From assembly GCA_029976005.1 (NCBI GenBank), contig JARKOQ010000005.1, positions 1 through 64,000 on the forward strand: a stretch of DNA of 64,000 bases. Reading direction: 5' to 3'. Made by a program: the position numbers and the translations under genes. The stretch's first letter is position 1, and every line of letters begins with the position of its first letter. Origin of the DNA: Aggregatilineales bacterium. GTDB taxonomy: Bacteria; Chloroflexota; Anaerolineae; Aggregatilineales; Ch27. The notes beneath the pieces are model-generated. The model did no database searches, had not been told where the DNA came from, and saw nothing but the letters and a program-made list of their open reading frames with translations. Of this stretch, positions 7,321-15,900 are shown in pieces.

Positions 7321-8906
7321 TCTGTCTCCACCCCCAGTGTCCTGACGTAAACGACCGCGAAGATGAAGATCAGGATGAAGATGATCACGCCGATCGCCGA
7401 CGCGTACCCCCCATTCTGGGCCTGGACCAGGGTTTCGTAGTTGTAGGTTGCCATCGAGAGCTTCTGCCGACCCAGGAGGACCTGGAAGACATCGAAGGCG
7501 CGCAGGGCATCCAGCGTGCGGAAGACCAGGGCAACGGCGATGGTCGGACGGAGCAGCGGCAGGGTGACGCTGAAGAACTGTCTGACCCGGTTCGCGCCGT
7601 CCACCGAGGCGGCCTCGTACAGGTCCCCCGGAATGGTCTGAAGGCCGGCCAGGAGCAGCAGGGCCATGAAAGGCACGGTCTTCCAGACATCGACCATGAT
7701 CAAGGTGTTGAGCTGGAGCGATGGATTGGCCAGCCAGGCCTGCGAAGACTGGATGACATTCAGATCAACCAGGATTTTGTTGATCAGGCCGGACTGGTTG
7801 TCGCGCAACATGACTTCCCACAGGCGAGCCGAAATCACGGTAGGGATGGCCCAGGGCACCAGCATCGCGGTTCGCATCAACCCTCGACCGGAGAACTTGG
7901 AGTTCACGACCATCGCCACGAAGAGGCCGAGGACAAGCTCCAAAACTACCGAGATCACGGTGAAATAGAGCGTGTTGCCTACGGCTTGCAGGAAGTCCGG
8001 GTCCGTTCCAATGATGCTCAGGCCCGTCCCATTGCCGCGATCGATCGTGCCGACCGGCCGGAAACCAAGCTGGAGCAGGTCCCGGGAGGGCAGCTCCCAG
8101 CGGGTTGTTCCGGCATTGTCGGTCTGGCAGACCCCGCTTTCGTCGCTGCGACAGTTGACCGATTCGATCCGGAACTGGAGCAGCTTGGCATAATTGTCCA
8201 GGCCCACGAAGTTGACCGTTCCCGTCCCGGCGAAGCGCTTGTCGGTCAGGCTGGTGATGAAGGTCTCCTCCAGGGGACGGGCTGCCACGAGGATCAGCAG
8301 CGCGACGGTCGGCAGCAGCAGGTTCCAGGCCATGCGCGTGTTGCGGGTGGTCAGCGTCTCGTCACCCTCGAAAATGTACTCCAGTACGCCGGTAAGCCAG
8401 CGGCGGGCAAAAAAGACGGGAACGAGGAGGACGAGAAAAGGCAGAATGGCGAGAATTGCTCCGCCGATATCGAATGTCGGATTCGACAGCGTGATGGAGG
8501 CGCGTCCCACGCTCACGAAAGTGATGATGCTGTACAAGACGAGGGCCACGATCATCCACAGCAAGGCCAGTTCGGCCCAGCGGGCGGCGGTCACACTGCG
8601 CTTGCGCAGGTTGAAGCCCAGCCGGAGGAACAGAACGCCGATCAGGATGATCAGAAGCGGCGTGACGATTCCAAAGCTATCGAGGAAGGCAAGAAAGACC
8701 GATGTGTCATTCCGAGTTGCTTCGCGAATCGCCGGGTCACTGTTGATCTGAACAAACAATAAGCCGAACAGGGCCAGCCCCAGGAGCATGAACAGGCCGC
8801 TGATCAATTCTACACCGAGATTCTCAATATCCGTGGCCCGCCTCTGGCGCGGTTGATCGCCAGGCGATCCGGTGCCTTCCAAAGGATGTTTCTTTTCTTC
8901 CGCCAT
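7317..8906 (-). CDS. Sugar ABC transporter permease, MalF type, with long N-terminal part
   Basis: The last ~280 residues form a standard CUT1 permease with the EAA motif YEAASVDGANRVRQFFSVTLPLLRPT. Before it lie about 230 residues with several extra helices, and the region between helices holds an extracytoplasmic loop with two cysteines (VNCRSDESGVCQ), reminiscent of the MalF P2 loop. The ORF opens at 9002, but GGAGG ending five bases before the second ATG of MM (8906) supports this start, giving 529 residues. The usual length for single-unit MalF-type permeases is near 300, so it is long. It couples to the MalG-type gene by a 4-bp overlap. Confidence 0.85.
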   Translation of the reverse strand: MAEEKKHPLEGTGSPGDQPRQRRATDIENLGVELISGLFMLLGLALFGLLFVQINSDPAIREATRNDTSVFLAFLDSFGIVTPLLIILIGVLFLRLGFNLRKRSVTAARWAELALLWMIVALVLYSIITFVSVGRASITLSNPTFDIGGAILAILPFLVLLVPVFFARRWLTGVLEYIFEGDETLTTRNTRMAWNLLLPTVALLILVAARPLEETFITSLTDKRFAGTGTVNFVGLDNYAKLLQFRIESVNCRSDESGVCQTDNAGTTRWELPSRDLLQLGFRPVGTIDRGNGTGLSIIGTDPDFLQAVGNTLYFTVISVVLELVLGLFVAMVVNSKFSGRGLMRTAMLVPWAIPTVISARLWEVMLRDNQSGLINKILVDLNVIQSSQAWLANPSLQLNTLIMVDVWKTVPFMALLLLAGLQTIPGDLYEAASVDGANRVRQFFSVTLPLLRPTIAVALVFRTLDALRAFDVFQVLLGRQKLSMATYNYETLVQAQNGGYASAIGVIIFILIFIFAVVYVRTLGVETE

Positions 8907-8983
8907 CATGACCTCCGCAGGGAAGCCCGCGCTGTTGCGTCTCTGACTGGTTTTTTGCAGGAAACAGCAGTGCAGCAGGGAAG

Positions 8984-9012
8984 CCTGGGGGCAGTGTTTC
9001 ACTGCCCCCAGG
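8984..9012. terminator. Strong intercistronic hairpin after the binding-protein gene
   Basis: CCTGGGGGCAGTG, a TTT loop and CACTGCCCCCAGG form a perfect 13-bp stem between the binding-protein stop (9038) and the MalF start. There is no U-tract on the minus strand. Such stems commonly protect the upstream mRNA so that binding protein is made in excess over permease. Confidence 0.7.
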
Positions 9013-9037
9013 GGACCTACATCATGGGTTGTGCGTG

Positions 9038-10342
9038 CTACTTACCCAGCAGTTCCGCGAGGTCGAGCTCGAGCAGCTCCAGGGCGACGGCCGCATCTTC
9101 TTCGCCGGTCAGGATGCTGTGCACGGCGGTGAAGTACAGGGTCGAAACCTGGTTGTAGTTGGGGCTGGTCACGGTCGACGGACGAGCCACCGCGTTGATG
9201 AACACATCATACAGGCTGCCGAAGAACGGGGTCGCCGCCAGAACATCCGGATCCTCGTACAGGGCCTGGATGGTTGGATTGAACGAACCCTCGATGGCGC
9301 GGATCTTCTGCTCTTCGTAGCTGGTCAGGTAGACCGCCACGGCTGCGGCCGCATCCGGATTCCGCGAGTACTTGGAGACGGCCATCTGCCAGCCGCCCAG
9401 GGTCGCTGCGCGTTGGCCAGCGGCGCCCGCAGGCAGCGGGGAGACGTCGAAGAGGCCCTTGATCGGGCTGTCGTCGGCATTGCCCAGCGAGTAGGCATAC
9501 GGCCAGTTGCGCATGAACAGAGCGTTGCCAGACTGGAACACGCCGCGGGCATCTTCTTCACCGTAGCCGGTCACGCCTGGAGGGCTGATGGTGCCCACCC
9601 AGCTCGCGGCCAGCTCGAAGGCGGCGATGGTGGCCTCGTTGTTGACTTCGATCGTGCCGTCGGGGCTGACGATGCGGGTGTCGCTGGCGGAGTACTGCCA
9701 CTCCAGCGCGTCGCAGGTCAGACCTTCATAGGCGTTGCCCTGCCACACAAAGCCCCAGAACTCCGTATTGCCTTCGGCGCGCTCGCCATCCTGGACCGTC
9801 TGAGCCATCTCGGTCAGTTCTTCCCAGGTCGCGGGCGGGGCATCGTAGCCGTACTTCTCCAGCAGGTCGGTGCGGTAGAAGAGCAGGCCGGCGTCCGTGA
9901 ACCACGGGATGCCCAGCAGCTTGCCGTCCACCGTGTTGTTCTCGACGATGGCGGGGAAGTGAGCCGCGATTTCCTCTTCCGTCATGTACGGGGTGAGGTC
10001 AATCAGGTGCTCGGCCAGGTCGCCGGGCCAGATCACGTCGATCTGGAACACGTCCACGCTGGAGTCCTGGGCCTCGAAGAGCTGGAGGTACAGGCCGAGA
10101 CGGTCAGTGGCGAGGTCCGGGGTTTCCAGGACTTCGACCGTGATGTTCGGGCAGGCTTCCATGAACCGCGCCGCCGCAGCCTGGGTCAGCTCCAGTTCCT
10201 GGCCGACCGCGCCCGCTGCCACGACCACCCTGGCTTCTTGATCGGTGAAGCAGTTGACTTCACCACCCTGGGCGCTCACCGTCAACGGTAGAGCCGCCAT
10301 CACAAGAACCAACGTCAGAAGAACAGCTACCAGCTTACGCAT
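9038..10342 (-). CDS. Sugar ABC transporter substrate-binding protein (family 1)
   Basis: This 434-residue secreted protein begins with a Sec signal peptide, MRKLVAVLLTLVLVMAALPLTVSAQ, with likely cleavage after SAQ. There is no lipobox cysteine. The mature part has the family 1 features: an early VVVAAGAVGQELELTQAAAARF strand-helix, a DVFQIDVIWPGDLAEHLIDL segment, and GALFMRNWPYAYSL-like and LGGWQMAVSKYSRNPDAA motifs. It would capture an oligosaccharide outside the membrane and deliver it to the MalF/MalG pair downstream. It follows the LacI-type gene by 116 bases on the same strand. Close relatives include trehalose/maltose binding proteins. Confidence 0.88.
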   Translation of the reverse strand: MRKLVAVLLTLVLVMAALPLTVSAQGGEVNCFTDQEARVVVAAGAVGQELELTQAAAARFMEACPNITVEVLETPDLATDRLGLYLQLFEAQDSSVDVFQIDVIWPGDLAEHLIDLTPYMTEEEIAAHFPAIVENNTVDGKLLGIPWFTDAGLLFYRTDLLEKYGYDAPPATWEELTEMAQTVQDGERAEGNTEFWGFVWQGNAYEGLTCDALEWQYSASDTRIVSPDGTIEVNNEATIAAFELAASWVGTISPPGVTGYGEEDARGVFQSGNALFMRNWPYAYSLGNADDSPIKGLFDVSPLPAGAAGQRAATLGGWQMAVSKYSRNPDAAAAVAVYLTSYEEQKIRAIEGSFNPTIQALYEDPDVLAATPFFGSLYDVFINAVARPSTVTSPNYNQVSTLYFTAVHSILTGEEDAAVALELLELDLAELLGK

Positions 10343-10387
10343 TTGATTCTCTCTTCTCCAAAAGAAAGGACTGATAGACGGTAGGCG

Positions 10388-10406
10388 TGATTGCGATCCG
10401 AAATCA
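10388..10406. promoter_or_regulatory. Candidate operator before the sugar transport genes
   Basis: TGATTGCGATCCGAAATCA is an imperfect palindrome with perfect 5-bp ends, between the lacI-like gene and the binding-protein gene. It does not share the core of the operators in the lacI promoter, so the link is weak. A strong Shine-Dalgarno-like AAAGGAGGT (minus strand, about 10421-10429) next to it has no start codon. Confidence 0.25.
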
Positions 10407-10458
10407 GGTGTCCGTGGACCTCCTTTCCATAAAGCCGAAGCGTGCTTGAAGAGTCCGT

Positions 10459-11490
10459 CTATTCGAATAAGGCGGCAGAGCCGCGAATGATCAGACTGGT
10501 GTTCAACCGGAGGTGGCGCTCCGGGACGGGTTTGCCCTCGACAAGATCCATCAGCATTTTCCCGGCGTGCAGACCCAGCTCCACACGAGGCAGGCGGACG
10601 GTGGTCAGGCCCGGCTCCAGGTACTGCGCCAGCGGAATGTCGTCGAAGCCAACGATGGAAATGTCGCCCGGAATGCGCAACCCATGTTCGCGGATCGTCC
10701 GGATGGCCCCCAGAGCCACCACGTCGCTCGCCACGAACGCGGCGGTGGGACGATGGGGCAGCTCCAGGAGCCGATTCATGGCCTGCACGCCGCTGTCGTC
10801 ACTGAATTCGCCGCTCTGAATCAGACCTTCATCGATCGGGAGACCGGCGGCCTCCAGGGCCTGGATGTATCCGGTCAGGCGATCGCGACTCGATGTATAG
10901 GTGAGCGGGCCATTGGTAATCATCCCAATGCGGCGATGCCCCAACTGGATCAGGTGTTCCGTGGCCATTCGGGCGCTGGCGATGTTGTCCACGTCCACGC
11001 TGGGCAGGTCGCCCACGTCCGGGGTGCCCTGGATGACCAGGGGAACGCCCTCGGCATCCAGATCGAGCAACTCGCTGTCTTCGACCAGCGGCCCCGAAAT
11101 CAACAGGCCATCCACGCGCTGGCTGCGGATCAGCTCGGCGTAGGCTCCCTTGGAGGCATTCAACCCCATGGCATAAAAGAGCACGTGGTAACCCGCGTGA
11201 TTGACGGCTTGACTCACGCCGTTCAGCAGCCCGCCCATGAAGGCATCGACGGACAACTCCTCAGGCGGCTGGCGAATGATGAAGGCGATGGTGTGCGCGC
11301 GTCCGGTGGCAAGGGAGGTGGCCGCGAAATCGCGGGCGTAGTGCAATTCCCTGGCGGCGTCGAGGATGCGTTCGCGCGTTTCCGGGGAGATGTTGACGTT
11401 CGGCGTATTGTTCAAAACGAATGAAACCGTCGTGCGGGAGACACCAGCGCGCTCTGCGACCTGTTTCATCGTGATGCGTTTGCCGGACAT
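10459..11490 (-). CDS. LacI-family transcriptional repressor
   Basis: This 343-residue protein has the LacI layout: a helix-turn-helix at residues 6-30 (MKQVAERAGVSRTTVSFVLN), a hinge helix ending DFAATSLATGRA, and a periplasmic-binding-protein-like effector domain. The hinge usually reads ARxLxxG. It likely senses the sugar taken up by the operon it heads. Candidate operators overlap its own start of transcription at 11523-11550, suggesting autoregulation and control of the downstream transport and GH13 genes by read-through. Binding protein, permeases and enzyme follow on the same strand. Confidence 0.9.
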   Translation of the reverse strand: MSGKRITMKQVAERAGVSRTTVSFVLNNTPNVNISPETRERILDAARELHYARDFAATSLATGRAHTIAFIIRQPPEELSVDAFMGGLLNGVSQAVNHAGYHVLFYAMGLNASKGAYAELIRSQRVDGLLISGPLVEDSELLDLDAEGVPLVIQGTPDVGDLPSVDVDNIASARMATEHLIQLGHRRIGMITNGPLTYTSSRDRLTGYIQALEAAGLPIDEGLIQSGEFSDDSGVQAMNRLLELPHRPTAAFVASDVVALGAIRTIREHGLRIPGDISIVGFDDIPLAQYLEPGLTTVRLPRVELGLHAGKMLMDLVEGKPVPERHLRLNTSLIIRGSAALFE

Positions 11491-11522
11491 AAACCCTATT
11501 TCGGAACGGATTGATTGGAAAA

Positions 11523-11550
11523 TTAACTCGCGTTAGTAAACCGCGTTACT
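11523..11550. promoter_or_regulatory. Two overlapping LacI-type operators
   Basis: AGTAAACCGCGTTACT (11535-11550) is a palindrome with 5-bp arms around a central CG, and TTAACTCGCGTTAG just beside it has TAAC/GTTA arms around a central CG. Even length with a central CG is typical of LacI/GalR family operators. They lie immediately downstream of the -10 element, over the expected transcription start. Confidence 0.6.
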
Positions 11551-11553
11551 TAC

Positions 11554-11582
11554 ACTATATGATGAAAAAACGACGGCGTCAA
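11554..11582 (-). promoter_or_regulatory. Sigma-70 promoter of the lacI-like gene
   Basis: On the minus strand TTGACG and TATAGT are separated by exactly 17 bases; the start of transcription would be near 11547, inside the candidate operators. Confidence 0.7.
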
Positions 11583-11653
11583 GCATTTCGCTGTGTAAGA
11601 CGGTCGAATGCGATTGTGCAGGTTATACTAATTGGGGGCGGTGAGAGGAAGGC

Positions 11654-11690
11654 AAAAAAAGAGCGCACCGGATGCTGCCCGGTGCGCTCT
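11654..11690 (-). terminator. Intrinsic terminator of the DHOD-like gene
   Basis: On the minus strand AGAGCGCACCGG pairs with CCGGTGCGCTCT and is followed by seven T residues, 20 bases after the stop codon. Confidence 0.9.
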
Positions 11691-11709
11691 GGAGAGACGA
11701 TGCGACAGT

Positions 11710-12696
11710 CTAGTGTATCGAGCTGAGGAGCTTCACGTACTGGGCACGCTCAAAGGCAAACGGATCGTCGCAATGCTTCTGGCTGACCTTGCCCCGGAAG
11801 TCATCCAGCGATTTGTAGCCGCGCTCATCCATCCAGTTCTGGATGTCCAGCAGCATGGTCGACAGGTAGGGGATGCCGTTCTGCAGCAGGGTCGACGCAA
11901 CCTGGACGACCGTCGCGCCGGCGAGGAGGGCCTTGATCGCATCCCGGCCGGTGTGGACCCCGGTATTGACCGCGAGGTCGAGCCGGGTCCGTCCATAGAG
12001 CAGGGCGGCCCAGCGCAGGGGCACCCGCAGCTCCGCCGGGTTGCTGAGCACCATCTCGTTGACGAGGGTTTCGGTGTCGGGGTCGATGTCCGGCTGGAGG
12101 AAGCGGTTGAACAGGACAACCGCGCCCGCGCCGTGTTGTTCCAGTTGCTTGATGACGTTGGCAGGGGAGGTGTAGTAGGGACTGAGCTTGACCGCGACAG
12201 GCAGCGCGACCTCGGCCTTGATCGACTCGATCACCTCGTAGAGGGCTTTTTCGATGTCACTGCCTGACTTGCCCATGTCGGTCGGAACGGAATAGAGGTT
12301 GACTTCCAGACCATTGACGCCGGTGCGGGCGAGCTGCTTGGCGTAGGTGACCCAGGCCCCAGGAGAGACGGCGTTCAGACTGGCGAAGATGGGCATCGAT
12401 ACGGCCTTGCGGGTCTTTTCCACCCACATCAGGTGTTCCTTGCTTCCGCCATGCTCGATTTTCGGGAAGAAGGAAGTGGCTTCCGAGAAACTGTCGCTGC
12501 CGGCCGCCAGGAACTCGTCGAGCTGCATGCTGTCAAGCTGAATCTGTTCTTCGAAGAGGGAACGGATCACCAGCGCGCCCGCGCCCGCGCTTTCGGCCAT
12601 CTGGACGCGGTCGACGTGACTGGAAATGGAGCTTGCGGCCACGACCAGAGGGCTTTTAAGGGGAACACCCAGATAGGTGGTGGACAGATTGGGCAT
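11710..12696 (-). CDS. Dihydroorotate dehydrogenase-like flavoprotein
   Basis: This 328-residue TIM-barrel protein resembles class 1 dihydroorotate dehydrogenases: LSTTYLGVPLKSPLVVAASS at the N-terminus, LEVNLYSVP and PVAVKLSPYY in the barrel, NTGVHTGRDAIKALLAGATVVQVASTLL as the FMN phosphate region. Members like this are often found next to pyruvate:ferredoxin oxidoreductase, as here, and may not act in pyrimidine synthesis. The ATG at 12696 is chosen because AAGGAGAG precedes it. It is divergent from nifJ with a 208-base intergenic region containing a long-spaced inverted repeat, so the two could share a regulator. The substrate is unknown. Confidence 0.8.
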   Translation of the reverse strand: MPNLSTTYLGVPLKSPLVVAASSISSHVDRVQMAESAGAGALVIRSLFEEQIQLDSMQLDEFLAAGSDSFSEATSFFPKIEHGGSKEHLMWVEKTRKAVSMPIFASLNAVSPGAWVTYAKQLARTGVNGLEVNLYSVPTDMGKSGSDIEKALYEVIESIKAEVALPVAVKLSPYYTSPANVIKQLEQHGAGAVVLFNRFLQPDIDPDTETLVNEMVLSNPAELRVPLRWAALLYGRTRLDLAVNTGVHTGRDAIKALLAGATVVQVASTLLQNGIPYLSTMLLDIQNWMDERGYKSLDDFRGKVSQKHCDDPFAFERAQYVKLLSSIH

Positions 12697-12778
12697 GATT
12701 CTCTCCTTCAGACTAGGCTTATATAATCCTATCATACACCCGTTGGCACTATAACTTTAGCCGCCGGGGCCGGGAGGG

Positions 12779-12823
12779 CATAAGTGATAACTGACACCAA
12801 ACTCATGCTATTTTTCACTTATG
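12779..12823. promoter_or_regulatory. Spaced inverted repeat in the divergent DHOD/nifJ promoter region
   Basis: CATAAGTGA (12779-12787) and its exact complement TCACTTATG (12815-12823) are 36 bases apart centre to centre. The first half-site is followed by TAACTGACA. The position between divergent genes suggests binding sites of a shared regulator. Confidence 0.45.
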
Positions 12824-12904
12824 GGCATTTCCCTGAGATGCTAGGCTTGGGGAGAATCGCAAGAGTCCTGTATTTGCTTTGGCATTACTGAGGAAGGGAT
12901 AGAC

Positions 12905-15900
12905 ATGGCCAATCAGCAGGCACGTCGTTTTGTCACGATCGATGCCAACACGGCGGCAGCGCATGTGGCCCATGCAGTCAGTGAAGTCATCGCGATCTAC
13001 CCAATTACGCCGTCGTCGGTGATGGGCGAGATTGCGGATGAAAAGACAGCTCAGGGTGAGAAGAACATCTGGGGAACGGTCCCCACGGTCATCGAGATGC
13101 AGTCGGAAGGCGGCGCCGCTGGTGCGGTGCATGGCGCCCTGACTGCCGGCGCCCTGACGACCACCTTCACCGCCTCGCAGGGGTTGCTTTTGATGATCCC
13201 CAACATGTACAAGATCGCGGGCGAGCTGACCCCGGCGGTCTTCCATGTTGCGGCGCGCGCGCTGGCCGCGCAGGCGCTGTCGATCTTTGGCGATCAATCC
13301 GATGTCATGGCTGCCCGCTCGACGGGCTTTGCGTTCTTGGCTTCCGGGAACGTCCAGGAAGCGATGGACATGGCGATGGTTGCGCATGCGGCGACCATCA
13401 AGGCGCGTGTGCCTTTCGTTCATTTCTTCGATGGCTTCCGTACCTCGCATGAGATTCAGAAGATCGAGGAACTTTCCTTCGACCAGATGAAGGCCATGAT
13501 GGACGAACAGGCGCTGTTCGCCCACCGGCAGCGCGCCCTGACCCCCGATCGGCCGGTCATGCGCGGCACAGCTCAGGACCCGGACGTCTACTTCCAGGGT
13601 CGCGAGACGGTCAATAACTTCTACACCAAGGCCGCCGGCGTTGTCCAGGAATGCATGGATCAGCTCGCCAAGCTGACGGGCCGCCAGTACCATCTGTTCG
13701 ACTACGTTGGCGCTCCGGATGCCGAGCGCGTGGTGGTCGTCATGGGCTCCGGCGCGGAGGCCATCCACGAAGTCGCGGACTACCTGAACGCCAAGGGCGA
13801 AAAGGTGGGTCTGCTCAAGGTTCGCCTGTACCGGCCCTTTGCCGCCGAGCAGTTCGTGGCAGCCCTGCCCAAGACGGTCAAGAAGATCGCCGTGCTGGAC
13901 CGTACCAAGGAACCCGGCGCGCTGGGCGAGCCGCTGTACCTGGACGTGCGCGGCGCGCTGGACGAAGCGGTCGAGGCTGGCCGTCTGGCCAAATCCCCGA
14001 TCGTGGTGGGCGGGCGCTATGGTCTTGGCTCGAAGGAATTCGACTCAGGCATGGCCAAGGCGGTCTTTGACAACCTGGCCGCGGACAAGCCCAAGAATCA
14101 CTTCACCGTCGGTATCATTGACGACGTGAGCGGCACCAGCCTTGACTGGGATCCGGAATTCAGCAGCGAGCCGGCGGGCGTCCACACGGCCGTCTTCTGG
14201 GGCCTCGGCGCTGACGGCACGGTAGGGGCCAACAAGAACACCATCAAGATCATCGGCAAAGGCACGGACTACTACGCCCAGGGCTACTTTGCCTACGACT
14301 CCAAGAAGTCCGGCTCGCGCACGGTATCCTACCTGCGCTTCAGCAAGAACCCGATCCGTAGCACCTACCTGGTCAAGCAGACCAACTTCCTGGCGTGCCA
14401 CAACTTCAGCTTCCTCGAGCGTTACGAGATGCTGAGCGGCCTTAAGAAGGGCGGCACGTTCCTGCTGAACAGCCCGTACGGACCGGAGGAAGTTTGGGAA
14501 CACCTGCCTCTGGAAGTCCAGAAGGCGCTGATTGCCAAGCAGGCCAAGTTCTATGTCATCGACGCGCTGGGCATCGCCCATTCGCTCGGCCTGGGTGGGC
14601 GCATCAACACCACCATGCAGGCGGCCTACTTCGCGATCTCCGGCGTCCTGCCCGAAGATCAGTACCAGCACATGATCGATCTGGCCATCGAAGACACCTA
14701 TGGGCGCAAGGGTGGCAAGATCGTCGAGATGAACCAGCGGGCGGCCTCGATGGCCAAGGAACGCCTGTACGAGGTTAAGGTGCCCGCCGCAGCGACCAGC
14801 ACCATCCGCATGGCGGACGCCGTGCCGGACGACGCACCGGAATTCGTGCGCAAGGTCACGGCCGAGATCATCGCCAAGCGCGGTGATATGCTGCCGGTAT
14901 CGCTGATGCCCGAGGACGGCACGTTCCCGACCGGCACGACTCAGTACGAGAAGCGCAACATCGCTTCCGAAATCCCGGTCTGGAACGCGGATGTCTGCAT
15001 CCAGTGCAACCAGTGCTCGTTTGTGTGCCCGCACGCGGCCATTCGGACCAAGGCGTACGATGCCAAGTACGCGAATGGCGGCTCCCCGGCGACCTTTAAG
15101 AGCACGCAGATGAAGGGCCGCGGCTTCGAGGGGATGCGCTACACCGTCCAGGTCGCGCCTGAGGACTGCACCGGCTGCGGGTTGTGCGTCCAGGCCTGCC
15201 CGGCGTTCGAGAAGGTCGACGGCGTCAAGACTGACAAGCGCGCCATCAACATGGCTGCTCAGGCTCCGCTCCGCATGGACGAGGCCAAGAACTTCAGCTA
15301 CTTCCTGTCCATCCCCGATCCTGATCCGAGCCTGTTCAACCGGTTCACGGTCAAGGGATCGCAGATGATCCGGCCGCTGTTCGAGTTCTCCGGCGCGTGC
15401 GCGGGCTGCGGCGAGACGCCCTACATCAAGCTGCTGACCCAGCTCTTTGGCGACCGGATGCTCATCGCCAACGCGACGGGCTGCTCCTCGATCTACAGCG
15501 GCAACCTGCCGACGACGCCGTACACCAAGCGCGCCGACGGCCTGGGGCCGGCCTGGTCGAACTCCCTGTTCGAGGACAACGCGGAGTTTGGTCTGGGCAT
15601 GCGTCTCACCGTCAACAAGCTGGCTGAGTACGCCCTCGAACTGCTGGACAAGGTCAGCCTGCCTCAGCCGCTCGTCGAGGCGATCCGCACGGCGGATCAG
15701 TCCGCGCAGGAGGGCATCGAAGCCCAGCGCGGGCGCGTGGCCGAGCTGAAGGCTCTGCTCGGGAAGGAATCGTCGGAAGAGGCCAAGCAGCTTCTGTCGA
15801 TCGCTGACTATCTGGTTGCCAAGTCGGTCTGGATCTTCGGCGGCGACGGCTGGGCCTACGACATCGGCTACGGTGGCCTGGATCACGTTCTGGCTTCCGG

